64,000 nucleotides of DNA from JAJDYQ01 sp963662865 (GTDB taxonomy: Bacteria; Pseudomonadota; Gammaproteobacteria; JAJDYQ01), in NCBI GenBank assembly GCA_963662865.1, contig OY759969.1:744001-808000 (forward strand), written 5' to 3'. Below, piece after piece: positions 17,782-26,210 of the stretch (positions within the stretch are counted from its first letter, which is position 1; every line of letters begins with the position of its first letter). The position numbers were made by a program, and so were the translations under genes. The notes beneath the pieces are model-generated. The model had not been told where the DNA came from. It worked only from the letters and a program-made list of their open reading frames with translations, and did no database searches.

Positions 17782-20065
17782 CCGCACGGCGACCATCAGC
17801 CATAGTATAGACAGCGGCGACGGCGACGGTGCGGGTTACCCGGATGGTCTGGCCATAGCCACAGTGGCAGTCACGGTCACCGACGACGACGAGCCGGTCG
17901 CCTCGTTCGCCGTGGCCGGTTTTACCACCAACGAAGGCTCGGGCACGTACAACGTAGTGGTCAATCTGAGTCCGGCGCCAGCCGCGGCCACCACGATCAC
18001 CTACACCGTGGCCGGCACAGCGACACCCGGCGGCACCGACTACACCACGCTGACCGGCACGGTCGTGGCGTCTGCGAGCGCGTCCAGCGTTAATATTCCC
18101 GTGGTCATCACCGATGACAGCACACAACAAGAGGGCAGCGAGACGGTCATACTGACCCTGGCCGCAGGTTCGGGTTACACGGTGGGCATCGGCACCGGTG
18201 TGCACACACTGACGATCGCCGACAACGACGCGGCCCCGGTCGGTACGCCGGTCGCCTCGTTCGCCGTGGCCAGCTTTAACACCAACGAAGGCTCGGGCAC
18301 GTACAACGTAGTGGTCAATCTAAGTCCGGTGCCGACCGCGAACACCACGATCACCTACACGGTGGCCGGCACGGCGACACCCGGCGACGACTACACCACG
18401 CTGACCGGCACGGTCGTGGCGTCTGCGAGCGCCTCCAGCGTTAATATTCCCGTGGCCATCACCGATGACAGCACACAACAAGAGGGCAGCGAGACGGTCA
18501 TACTGACCCTGGCCGCAGGTTCGGGTTACACGGTGAGTAACACCGATCGTGTGCACACACTGACGATCGCCGACAACGACGCGCCACCGGTCGGTACGGG
18601 GGCGATGCAGGCGGCGCAGGAAGCCTGGCTGCCGCGCTTCGGTCTGACGGCGGTAGAACATCTGCTGGGCGGCCTGGATTACCGCTTTTCGGTGGCCGAT
18701 CAACCTGGGCTGTCGGGCAATGTGAGCGGCCTGTCCGCTGGTCGAGCGCTGCATGGGGGCGGTAATGGCACCGGCACGGGATATGGCCTGGGCGCGGACG
18801 GCTTCGGCCAGGGCGGAGGCGGCGGTGATGGCCTGGGCGCCGGTTCGGTTGACCGGCTATTGAATCTGTCCAGGACACTGTCGCTGCGCGATATGCTGCG
18901 CGGCAGCCGCTTTGTGCACCGCGGCGGGGAGAACGGGGTTTCGGTGTGGGGCCAGGCATCGTACTCGCGCTACGAGGATGACCAGGACGGCATCGCGGTG
19001 GATGGCGAGGTGACCACCGGCATGCTGGGCGTGGATCGTGACAATGGCCGCACGCTGCTCGGTCTGGCGCTGTCGTACAGCGACGGCGATGGCGACTGGA
19101 GCGGTGCTGCGGAACAGGGCGAGTTGTCGAGCACGCTGACCTCGCTGCTGCCGTATATCCGGCATAACGTAACGCAGCGATTGCAGGTGTGGGCGGCGGC
19201 GAGTTATGGCCGTGGCGAACTGGAGCAGACCCTGGAGCAGACTTCGGCCACGATGAGTACGAAGCATGACATCGAGCAGACCTCGGCCTCGGCCGGTGTG
19301 CGCGGGATACTGCTGGAGCGCCCGCTAGAGGAGGGCGGCCTGACGCTGACGCTGATCTCGGATGCGGCGCTGGCGCGTATTGAGTCGGACGATGCCGACG
19401 GTATGTCGGGTATGTCGGCGGACACGCAGCGTTTCCGAATGGGTCTGGAGTGGTCCTGGCAGTTGCCGCAGGCGGACGGTGGCCGGTTGATTCCGGAACT
19501 GGAGTTGGGGATGCGCTATGACGGCGGCGATACCAGCGACGGCCTGGGCGTGGAACTGGGCGGCGGCATCAGTTGGCAGTTGCCCTCCAGAGGCCTGACC
19601 CTTGATCTGCGTGGCCGGCGTCTGCTGGATCATGAGGCCGCCGAGCGGCGTGAGTGGGGCGTGTCCGGTTCGCTGCGCTATGAACGGCAGCCGGGTTCCG
19701 CTCATGGCCCATCGCTGAGTGTGCGTCAGGAATACGGCACCGCTCCGGCCTCGGGTGGCCTGGATCGGCTGTTGTCGGATTCGCTGTCGGACGCACTGGA
19801 AGAGGATTCATCGCAGCCCGGCCCGGCCTCCGGTCGCTGGAGCCTGGAGGGCGAGTGGGGCCTGGCCCTGGATGACGGCGCCACCGGCATCCCGTATGCG
19901 GGCCTGTCGTCGTCCGATGCCGGGCACGACCTGACCCTGGGCTGGCGTCTGCTGTCGGCACCGGGCAACCTGGATACCGAGTTGGACGTCAAGGCGCTGC
20001 GCCGCCGGGACGGTGAAGGCAAAACCAACCACGGCATCGGCGCACAGTGGAAGCTGCACTGGTAG
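17672..20065 (+). CDS. AT1, C-terminal part: last repeats and autotransporter beta-barrel
   Basis: Continuation of AT1 in the +1 frame; the true coding join is at about 17706 (SL|TFTASNWDT), so the ATG-like start of this frame is not a real start. It holds the eighth NW..VQTVTVTG unit, two near-identical 118-residue Calx-beta repeats (17897 and 18251), and from 18605 a 486-residue translocator starting MQAAQEAWLPRFGLTAVEHLL. Amphipathic strands (VSVWGQASYSRYED, LGLALSYSDGDGDW) lead to the terminal aromatic KLHW, as in autotransporter barrels. This end is almost identical to the AT2 end at 48135-49574. If the frameshift is real, this part lacks a signal peptide and AT1 would not be displayed. 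Confidence 0.85.
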   Translation: MRRPWAQAAPAWTFTASNWDTVQTVTVTGVDDNVGGNRTATISHSIDSGDGDGAGYPDGLAIATVAVTVTDDDEPVASFAVAGFTTNEGSGTYNVVVNLSPAPAAATTITYTVAGTATPGGTDYTTLTGTVVASASASSVNIPVVITDDSTQQEGSETVILTLAAGSGYTVGIGTGVHTLTIADNDAAPVGTPVASFAVASFNTNEGSGTYNVVVNLSPVPTANTTITYTVAGTATPGDDYTTLTGTVVASASASSVNIPVAITDDSTQQEGSETVILTLAAGSGYTVSNTDRVHTLTIADNDAPPVGTGAMQAAQEAWLPRFGLTAVEHLLGGLDYRFSVADQPGLSGNVSGLSAGRALHGGGNGTGTGYGLGADGFGQGGGGGDGLGAGSVDRLLNLSRTLSLRDMLRGSRFVHRGGENGVSVWGQASYSRYEDDQDGIAVDGEVTTGMLGVDRDNGRTLLGLALSYSDGDGDWSGAAEQGELSSTLTSLLPYIRHNVTQRLQVWAAASYGRGELEQTLEQTSATMSTKHDIEQTSASAGVRGILLERPLEEGGLTLTLISDAALARIESDDADGMSGMSADTQRFRMGLEWSWQLPQADGGRLIPELELGMRYDGGDTSDGLGVELGGGISWQLPSRGLTLDLRGRRLLDHEAAERREWGVSGSLRYERQPGSAHGPSLSVRQEYGTAPASGGLDRLLSDSLSDALEEDSSQPGPASGRWSLEGEWGLALDDGATGIPYAGLSSSDAGHDLTLGWRLLSAPGNLDTELDVKALRRRDGEGKTNHGIGAQWKLHW

Positions 20066-20076
20066 CATTCGACATG

Positions 20077-20103
20077 GCCGCCGCGGGGCATCACCCCGGC
20101 GGC
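20077..20103 (+). terminator. GC-rich hairpin after AT1
   Basis: Strong stem (GCCGCC..GGGG / CCCC..GGCGGC) twelve bases after the AT1 stop, without a T-run. A similar hairpin follows AT2 at 49586-49612, so it is probably the shared transcript end. The remaining bases to 20348 show no gene. Confidence 0.45.
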
Positions 20104-20348
20104 GTCGGCCATTACCGCAGTGAACTGTCTCCAACGTCAAGCAGGCTGCTTGATGCTGTCTCATGGATACTGAATCAGGATGGCCGATTGTTTACAATGC
20201 TATTCCGCCATACCACGGCTTCGGCCTCAAACCTCCGCTATAATGGTCCGTTCAGCATTACACCGGTTGTAAAAGGCGTTGGACTGATACGGTTTCTTAA
20301 ATTAGAACGTGTTAATCTGGAGTTTATGCAGAGTTATAGATATACATT

Positions 20349-21077
20349 GTGAAATTACAGTATTTTTCAGATCTTCATCTTGAGTTCGGTGACCTGTCTC
20401 TGGAGCAGACAGATGCCGACGTAGCAATTGCAGCAGGTGACATCGGTGTGGGGCTTGAAGGCATGCGCTGGCTGACCGGTTTTGATAAACCTGTGATCTA
20501 TGTATTAGGTAACCACGAATACTGGGGGCAGGATTATACTGATTTTATCGATCAGGTCTGGCAGGAGAGTAGCGGCACCAATGTGTATTTCCTGGAGAAT
20601 GAGAGCGTTATTATTGACGATGTAAGATTTGTCGGTTGCAGTCTATGGACAGATTACGGCTATGAGAATGCACAGATTATGGACGTTGCGTTGGGGGGCA
20701 TGAATGATTTTCGTTATATATCCGATAACGGTGCACCTCTTGAGCCAATTCGGCTATTGGAAACACACAGGCAGTCGGTAAACTGGCTCACTGAGGTATT
20801 AGAACAGCCTTTCAAAGGTAAAACGGTAGTGGTTACGCATCATGCGCCGTCAATGAAAAGCTGGCATCGAGGCATCACTGATAGTTATCGGTTTTGTTAT
20901 TGTTCAGATCTGGAAAATCTATTGTTGAGTACCCGGCCCGATCTGTGGGTCCATGGTCACACTCATCATACGCAGGACTATACGGTCAATGGTGTGCGTA
21001 TTTTGTGTAACCCACGAGGCTATTTTAACCATCAGGAAGTCAATGGCTTTGTTCTGGGCAGGTCTGTCGAAATTTAG
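20349..21077 (+). CDS. Calcineurin-like metallophosphoesterase
   Basis: Predicted cytoplasmic two-metal phosphoesterase of 242 residues. The motifs of the family appear in order: FSDLHLEFGD, AAGDIG, LGNHEYWGQDY, VTHHAPSMKSW and HGHTHHTQDY. The substrate cannot be told; the family includes phosphodiesterases and phosphatases. It starts with GTG (MKLQYFSDLHLE); no strong ribosome site is visible. It stands alone between AT1 and a convergent Smr gene and is AT-richer than AT1. Confidence 0.88.
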   Translation: MKLQYFSDLHLEFGDLSLEQTDADVAIAAGDIGVGLEGMRWLTGFDKPVIYVLGNHEYWGQDYTDFIDQVWQESSGTNVYFLENESVIIDDVRFVGCSLWTDYGYENAQIMDVALGGMNDFRYISDNGAPLEPIRLLETHRQSVNWLTEVLEQPFKGKTVVVTHHAPSMKSWHRGITDSYRFCYCSDLENLLLSTRPDLWVHGHTHHTQDYTVNGVRILCNPRGYFNHQEVNGFVLGRSVEI

Positions 21078-21194
21078 GAAAGCTCTAAACAAGTTCATCC
21101 TGGACCTGGTAGAGCACAGAAAACGAAAATACGATTTTACTCTCATAATTCAATGGCTGATTGTTATTGGCTTTGGTGATACACCCTTGTATTA

Positions 21195-21225
21195 AAGGGA
21201 ATTCTGACTTAATTCAGGCTCCCTT
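21195..21225. terminator. Hairpin between convergent genes (dispersed repeat copy B)
   Basis: AAGGGAATTCTGACTTAATTCAGGCTCCCTT region, an imperfect palindrome related to the repeat at 2106. It sits between the metallophosphoesterase and the convergent Smr gene (stop at 21229), where a two-way terminator is expected. Confidence 0.5.
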
Positions 21226-21228
21226 GGA

Positions 21229-21768
21229 TTAGCGATGGCCACGCCTGAGCAAGACATAGAGTGCGCCATCTCCGCCATCCTTCGGTAATGCCGGGCAGTA
21301 AGCCAGAACCTCGGACATTTGTCTTAACCAGATAGGTACGCTGGGCTTGAGTACTGCCTGGCACTCAGACCTTGTCCCTTTGCCGTGTACAACCAGTATA
21401 CATTTGGTACCCTGGAGTTGTGCATAATCAATAAATCGCTGTAGCCTGTTAAGAGCGACTTCCCTGTTCATTCGGTGTAAATCAATAGTATCCTTGATCG
21501 GTAGTTGGCCACGTTTTAGCTGTCGAAAAAGCTTGTCCTGTATGCCGTCTTTACGAAAATAATAATCGTCAATTCGCTGCTCGCTTTCGGGAGGCAGTTC
21601 CGGGTATGGGGAAATCGGTGACTTTATGTCCTGGTTTTTCGATGATGTATGGATGGGTTGCGAACCAGGTCCTCCGGGTCTTGAATTTTCAACGCGGTCA
21701 CTATGAATCCGCTCAATATCACCAAAATGCTTCCTGAACAGCGATTTGTCGTTATTTGTATCGTTCAT
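21229..21768 (-). CDS. Smr-domain protein
   Basis: A 179-residue protein with a C-terminal Smr (small MutS-related) domain at about residues 80-175: the IDLHRMN motif (D-x-H), the VVHGKGTRS motif and the end GGDGALYVLLRR. Smr proteins of this SmrA/SmrB type have nicking or ribonuclease activity; SmrB in E. coli cleaves mRNA at collided ribosomes. The N-terminal part is polar and low complexity. A GTG at 21789 is possible, but ATG 21768 (MNDTNNDKSLF) is preferred. It is divergent from surE. Confidence 0.88.
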   Translation of the reverse strand: MNDTNNDKSLFRKHFGDIERIHSDRVENSRPGGPGSQPIHTSSKNQDIKSPISPYPELPPESEQRIDDYYFRKDGIQDKLFRQLKRGQLPIKDTIDLHRMNREVALNRLQRFIDYAQLQGTKCILVVHGKGTRSECQAVLKPSVPIWLRQMSEVLAYCPALPKDGGDGALYVLLRRGHR

Positions 21769-21828
21769 GGTATCGCCAGTTACGCGCACATAAAGTATAG
21801 TACCACGCCTTTCTGAACGGTATGAAAA

Positions 21829-22584
21829 GTGCGCATCCTTTTAAGCAATGATGATGGCTATCGGGCGTCTGGTATCCGCGTTTTATTTGAAAGACTTATA
21901 GTCGAGCATGATGTCATTATGGTGGCGCCTGAGCGAGACCGCAGTGGCGCAAGTAACTCGCTTACTCTTGACAGGCCTTTAATGGCTACAGAAGCAGAGC
22001 CCGACATTTACCGGGTTAATGGGACACCGACAGATTGCGTGCATCTGGCCATCACCGGTTTGTTTGATCAGGAGCCGGATATTGTTATTTCAGGCATTAA
22101 CGCGGGCCCTAATCTTGGAGACGATGTTTTGTATTCGGGCACCGTTGCCGCAGCAATGGAAGGAAGATTTCTCGGTTATCCCGCCATAGCGGTATCATCC
22201 GGGTCGTCTACGCCGAGCCATCTGAATTCCGCCGCGGAACTTGTTGTGGGCATGGTTAACAAGTTACTGCGGGAACCATTCCCCGGAAACATGGTATTAA
22301 ATATTAACATCCCGGATTTGCCGAGAGAGACTTTGGGTGATTTTGTTGTAACCCGTTTAGGCAGCCGACATAAGGCCGAACCCGCTATCGAGGCAAAGAA
22401 TCCGAGGGGTGAGTCGATATACTGGGTTGGTTCTCCTGGCCCTGAGCAGGACGCCGGAGAAGGTACTGATTTTCATGCGATGCAAAATAATTGCCCCACG
22501 ATAACACCGTTACATGCCGATTTAACCTCCCATCAGGCTATGGGCCAGCTTTCGGGTTGGATGGAGTGCCATGGCCTTGAATAA
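21829..22584 (+). CDS. surE: 5'/3'-nucleotidase SurE
   Basis: Metal-dependent nucleoside monophosphatase, a stationary-phase survival protein, 251 residues. The active-site start RILLSNDDGYRASGIRVL, the APERDRSGASNSLTLDRP segment and SGINAGPNLGDDVLYSGTV are typical. The start is GTG, fixed by the conserved N-terminus. It overlaps pcm by 14 bases and opens the surE-pcm-nlpD-rpoS block conserved in gammaproteobacteria. Confidence 0.96.
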   Translation: MRILLSNDDGYRASGIRVLFERLIVEHDVIMVAPERDRSGASNSLTLDRPLMATEAEPDIYRVNGTPTDCVHLAITGLFDQEPDIVISGINAGPNLGDDVLYSGTVAAAMEGRFLGYPAIAVSSGSSTPSHLNSAAELVVGMVNKLLREPFPGNMVLNINIPDLPRETLGDFVVTRLGSRHKAEPAIEAKNPRGESIYWVGSPGPEQDAGEGTDFHAMQNNCPTITPLHADLTSHQAMGQLSGWMECHGLE

Positions 22585-23242
22585 TATGGTACGCCAGGGC
22601 ATGGGGATGACCTCTCAGCGTGCGAGAGACCGACTGGTCGTTCGACTTCGTGAAAAGGGGATCCGGCATCCCGCAGTTTTGCAGGCGATAGCCCAGACCC
22701 CGCGTCACCTGTTTGTGGACGAGGCGCTGTCTCATCGTGCCTATGAGGATAATGCGCTACCGATTGGAAACGGCCAGACAATTTCCCAGCCTTATATTGT
22801 GGCACGAATGACGGAGGCTATACTGGAGGACAGCATACCCGATCGGGTACTGGAGGTCGGTACCGGATCAGGCTATCAGGCTGCCGTTCTTTCTCGCATT
22901 GTCCCGGCAGTTTTTAGTGTAGAGAGAATAAGAGATTTGCTGGTGCAGGCAAAAAAGCGATTCAGGGAACTGAAAATCAGTAATATCATGGCCAAGCATA
23001 GCGACGGAGCCAGGGGGTGGCTACAGTCCGAACCCTATAATGCCATTATTATTACTGCCGCACCGGAAACCATCCCGGATTCTCTGTTAGAGCAGCTTTC
23101 AATAGGCGGCCGGATGATTGTGCCTGTGGGTCAGGGCCGATCAGTACAGGAGTTGCGCAGTGTTCTGCGAACTGAAGATGGATACGAGACTACAGTGCTC
23201 GAAGCTGTATCCTTTGTCCCTTTCTGTAGCGGAAAAGCATGA
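22571..23242 (+). CDS. pcm: Protein-L-isoaspartate O-methyltransferase
   Basis: SAM-dependent repair of isoaspartyl residues in aged proteins. It is 223 residues with the family motifs FVDEALSHRAYEDNALPIG, GQTISQPYIVARMTE and the SAM-binding VLEVGTGSGYQAAVL. ATG 22571 follows GGAG. It overlaps surE upstream, and its stop overlaps the start of the next gene, so translation is likely coupled. Confidence 0.96.
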   Translation: MALNNMVRQGMGMTSQRARDRLVVRLREKGIRHPAVLQAIAQTPRHLFVDEALSHRAYEDNALPIGNGQTISQPYIVARMTEAILEDSIPDRVLEVGTGSGYQAAVLSRIVPAVFSVERIRDLLVQAKKRFRELKISNIMAKHSDGARGWLQSEPYNAIIITAAPETIPDSLLEQLSIGGRMIVPVGQGRSVQELRSVLRTEDGYETTVLEAVSFVPFCSGKA

Positions 23243-23817
23243 TGAGGTTGTTTACCCGTTTATATGATTTGAGTCTGAGATGGGCGTCGCACCGACATGC
23301 GGGATATTATCTGGGTGGTTTAAGTTTCGCTGAATCGTCATTTTTCCCCATCCCGCCGGATGTCATGCTGGCTCCCATGACACTGGCAAAGCCGGATAAA
23401 GGGCTTAGCTATGCGTTGTTGACTACCATTGCCTCGGTTTTGGGAGGATTATTTGGATATTTGATCGGTTATTTTGCCTATGAACTGATAGAACCTGCGA
23501 TTATGCAGTTCGGTTACCTCGAACGCTTTCAAATAGCTATGCAGTGGTTTGAAAAGTGGGGATTCTGGGTCGTGCTTATCGCCGGCTTTTCACCAATCCC
23601 GTATAAAGTCTTCACCATTGCCGCAGGTACGCTCTCATTATTTTTGCCGATTTTTCTTCTTGCATCACTGATAGGTCGTGGGTCGAGATTTTTCCTTGTC
23701 GCAGGGCTGATTATATGGGGTGGCGAGCGTTTTGAGCGCAAGTTGAGACAATATGTGGAATGGCTGGGCTGGTTTATAGTCGTGCTGCTAGGTGCGGCGA
23801 TAGTTTATTGGCGATAG
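23239..23817 (+). CDS. YqaA-like membrane protein of the DedA/VTT superfamily
   Basis: Integral membrane protein of 192 residues. It has the SNARE-associated/VTT pattern: SFAESSFFPIPPDVMLAPM near residue 30 and GFSPIPYKVFTIAAG near residue 115, with four to five hydrophobic segments. The close YqaA family has no firm role; related DedA proteins move lipids across the membrane. Its ATG overlaps the pcm stop, in the usual place between pcm and nlpD. Confidence 0.88.
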   Translation: MMRLFTRLYDLSLRWASHRHAGYYLGGLSFAESSFFPIPPDVMLAPMTLAKPDKGLSYALLTTIASVLGGLFGYLIGYFAYELIEPAIMQFGYLERFQIAMQWFEKWGFWVVLIAGFSPIPYKVFTIAAGTLSLFLPIFLLASLIGRGSRFFLVAGLIIWGGERFERKLRQYVEWLGWFIVVLLGAAIVYWR

Positions 23818-23826
23818 GATAGTCGG

Positions 23827-24588
23827 ATTATACGTGTATTAATTTATATTTGTTTGTTGGCACTGGTTCTTTCCTGTAGTGGCAAAAACCAGATGGCACC
23901 TGTCTCTGAACGAAAAGTAGGATCGCCACAGGTATCGAATTCTATAAAAAAATCCGCGTCCGGATGGGTGACGGTAAGAAAAGGAGATACCTTATATTCC
24001 ATATCATTTGCCTATGGTGAGGATTTTAAAACCATTGCCAGGATTAATGGCATACATCATCCATATACGATATACCCAGGCCAGCGGCTGCGACTGAAAC
24101 CGGTATCAAAAACCAGTGCCGGGGCGGCGGTCTCTTCAGGAAATTCTGCAAAGAAGCCGGTGTCGAGAAGCACATCACCTTCGAAAAAAAGAAGTAAGGC
24201 TTCCGGAGTAACAAAGCATATCCAATGGCACTGGCCTACTTCAGGTAAGATACTGCGTGGTTATTCTTCCAAAGCGCCCAGAAAGAAAGGAATTGGTATC
24301 ACGGGATTGAAAAATCAGATAATTGAATCGGCTGCGGATGGCAAAGTGGTTTATTCGGGTAATGGTCTGATGGGTTACGGTAATCTTGTTATTGTAAAAC
24401 ATGATGAAATTTACTTGAGTGCTTATGCTCATAACAGTAAGGTATATGTCAGAGAAGGGCAGAAAGTGAAAGTCGGGCAAAAAATCGCCCTTATGGGATT
24501 AAATGAAAGCGACACACCGATGCTGCACTTTGAGATCAGGAGAAATGGTAAGCCGGCAAACCCGCTGAAATATTTGCCTGAACGCTAG
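23827..24588 (+). CDS. nlpD: NlpD-like lipoprotein (LysM + M23 domain), apparent ATT start
   Basis: Envelope protein that in E. coli activates the amidase AmiC during septal peptidoglycan splitting. A LysM domain (VTVRKGDTLYSISFAYGED) is followed by a basic Ser/Lys linker and a C-terminal M23-like LytM domain (GITGLKNQIIESAADGKVVYSG; MLHFEIRRNGKPANP). Catalytic His and Asp positions look degenerate, as in EnvC/NlpD activators. The only standard start (TTG 23854) would leave seven residues before the lipobox Cys. The frame is open back to 23818 and reads IIRVLIYICLLALVLSC. An ATT at 23827, seven bases after AGGA, would give a complete lipoprotein signal. It lies directly before rpoS, as expected. 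Confidence 0.88.
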   Translation: MIRVLIYICLLALVLSCSGKNQMAPVSERKVGSPQVSNSIKKSASGWVTVRKGDTLYSISFAYGEDFKTIARINGIHHPYTIYPGQRLRLKPVSKTSAGAAVSSGNSAKKPVSRSTSPSKKRSKASGVTKHIQWHWPTSGKILRGYSSKAPRKKGIGITGLKNQIIESAADGKVVYSGNGLMGYGNLVIVKHDEIYLSAYAHNSKVYVREGQKVKVGQKIALMGLNESDTPMLHFEIRRNGKPANPLKYLPER

Positions 24589-24661
24589 TTGCGGAACGAC
24601 TTTAGTGTATTGAAACAAGCTGGACTTGTAACCCGATCTGGACAGACAGAGTGACGTTGCC

Positions 24662-25585
24662 ATGAGAGATGAAGAAAAAAGCGGAGAAGACTTGTTCGAT
24701 GAGCCTTCTGAGTCTGAAAAAAAGAATACGTCCATTGCCAGGGTCACAGTCAGTGAGCTTGATGCTACACGACTCTATCTAAATGAAATCGGGTATTCCT
24801 CACTGCTCACGGCTGAAGAGGAAGTCTATTATGCACGTCTGGCCCAACAAGGTGACGAGTCTGCCAGGGCCAGGATGATTGAGGGTAATCTCAGGTTGGT
24901 TGTCAAGATAGCGCGACGCTACATGAACCGGGGACTGGCCCTGCTTGATCTGATCGAAGAAGGGAATTTAGGGCTTATTCGTGGTGTGGAGAAGTTCGAC
25001 CCTGAAAGAGGGTTCCGTTTTTCAACCTATGCGACCTGGTGGATCCGGCAAATGATAGAGCGAGCCGTCATGAACCAAACGCGCACGATTCGTTTGCCTA
25101 TCCATATAATAAAGGAAATAAGTACGCATCTTAAGGCGGTTCGCAGGCTGACCAAGAGCCTTGACAGAGTGCCAAGCCCGGAAGAGGTAGCAGAACATCT
25201 GGATAAGCCCGTTAAAGAAGTGAAGAAAATACTTAGCCTCAATGAACGGGTAAGCTCTATGGATATGCCGGTAAGTTCGGACAGCGGTAAGCGGCTTGTG
25301 GACATGATTGAAGATCAAAATGTTAAAGATCCCTCAAGTACCGTACAAAATGAGGATATCAACGATCACCTGAAAGAGTGGTTGTTGCACCTGAACGAAA
25401 AACAGCGCGAAGTGGTCAGGCGCAGATTCGGTTTGCATGGTTATGAAAAATCCACATTGGATGAAGTCGGTAAAAGTATTGGAGTGACCCGTGAACGAGT
25501 GCGTCAGATTCAGATGGATGCTTTGAGACGGTTACGCCATATATTGGAAAAGGAAGGTTTGAACATAGAAGCCTTGAGGGAATGA
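24662..25585 (+). CDS. rpoS: RNA polymerase sigma factor RpoS (sigma-38)
   Basis: Stationary-phase and general stress sigma factor, 307 residues. Region 1.2 begins at DATRLYLNEIGYSSLL. Region 2 has EGNLRLVVKIARRYMNRGLALLDLIEEGNLGLIRGVEKFDPERGFRFSTYATWWIRQ (continuous in the protein), region 3 IKEISTHLKAVRRL and region 4 STLDEVGKSIGVTRERVRQIQ. The short acidic N-terminus and the position after nlpD identify RpoS rather than RpoD or RpoH. It probably supports osmotic and stationary stress responses alongside the ectoine genes further along. Confidence 0.97.
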   Translation: MRDEEKSGEDLFDEPSESEKKNTSIARVTVSELDATRLYLNEIGYSSLLTAEEEVYYARLAQQGDESARARMIEGNLRLVVKIARRYMNRGLALLDLIEEGNLGLIRGVEKFDPERGFRFSTYATWWIRQMIERAVMNQTRTIRLPIHIIKEISTHLKAVRRLTKSLDRVPSPEEVAEHLDKPVKEVKKILSLNERVSSMDMPVSSDSGKRLVDMIEDQNVKDPSSTVQNEDINDHLKEWLLHLNEKQREVVRRRFGLHGYEKSTLDEVGKSIGVTRERVRQIQMDALRRLRHILEKEGLNIEALRE

Positions 25586-25696
25586 AAAAATGTCAGACTC
25601 TCTTCAGCCCCGGATAAGCCATCGCCGATGTAAACCCTGTTGGTAATCTTCGCGCATATTTAATCCGGCGGTTACATGGTGTTGCCTGCAATCTTT

Positions 25697-26104
25697 TTAA
25701 GGCAGGTCTTGCTGTCGAATGTTTGTTTCGGTTATTTCCTGCATAAACAGTCCTGTACTTACATCTCGTCCTTCCGACAGCAAAATATTATACGTTCGAC
25801 AGGCGGCACCGGTATCCATTACCTCAAATGCGACTCTGTTTTTACTAAACAGGATTACGATGTCAGTGGAAGGGAAAATCTGAGTGGCTCCCGTACCCAG
25901 GATGAATATTTCCGGTTTATGTTTAAATATATCCTGAAAGTGGCTTTTATTCAGGTCGCTCGCTGCCTTGACTTCCCAGGCGTATATTCCTGAGCGATTG
26001 ACTATCACTGGGAAATCAATTTTCTTGTCATTTATCCTGATTGCCCCTTCTTCGTATGACTGAATTCTGTAGTCCGAATCGGGATTATCGAGAGTAATCT
26101 TCAT
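25697..26104 (-). CDS. Mth938-like (DUF498/NDUFAF3-type) protein
   Basis: A 135-residue soluble protein with the Mth938 fold pattern: ITLDNPDSDYRIQSYEEG, INDKKIDFPVIV, LGTGATQIFPSTDIVILF and a C-terminal segment with AFEVMDTGAACRTYNILLSEGR. Human NDUFAF3 in this superfamily helps assemble complex I; bacterial members have no settled role. It converges on rpoS and diverges from alaC. The 111 bp between rpoS and this gene hold no gene. Confidence 0.82.
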   Translation of the reverse strand: MKITLDNPDSDYRIQSYEEGAIRINDKKIDFPVIVNRSGIYAWEVKAASDLNKSHFQDIFKHKPEIFILGTGATQIFPSTDIVILFSKNRVAFEVMDTGAACRTYNILLSEGRDVSTGLFMQEITETNIRQQDLP

Positions 26105-26210
26105 TTTCCTTTGACAGTTCCTGGTACCATGGTAACTTGTGCGGCCTTATTGATGTGCCGCATTGAGGCCCACTTTTTTATTCTACATTAGAAACCGCAG
26201 GAACAGGGAA

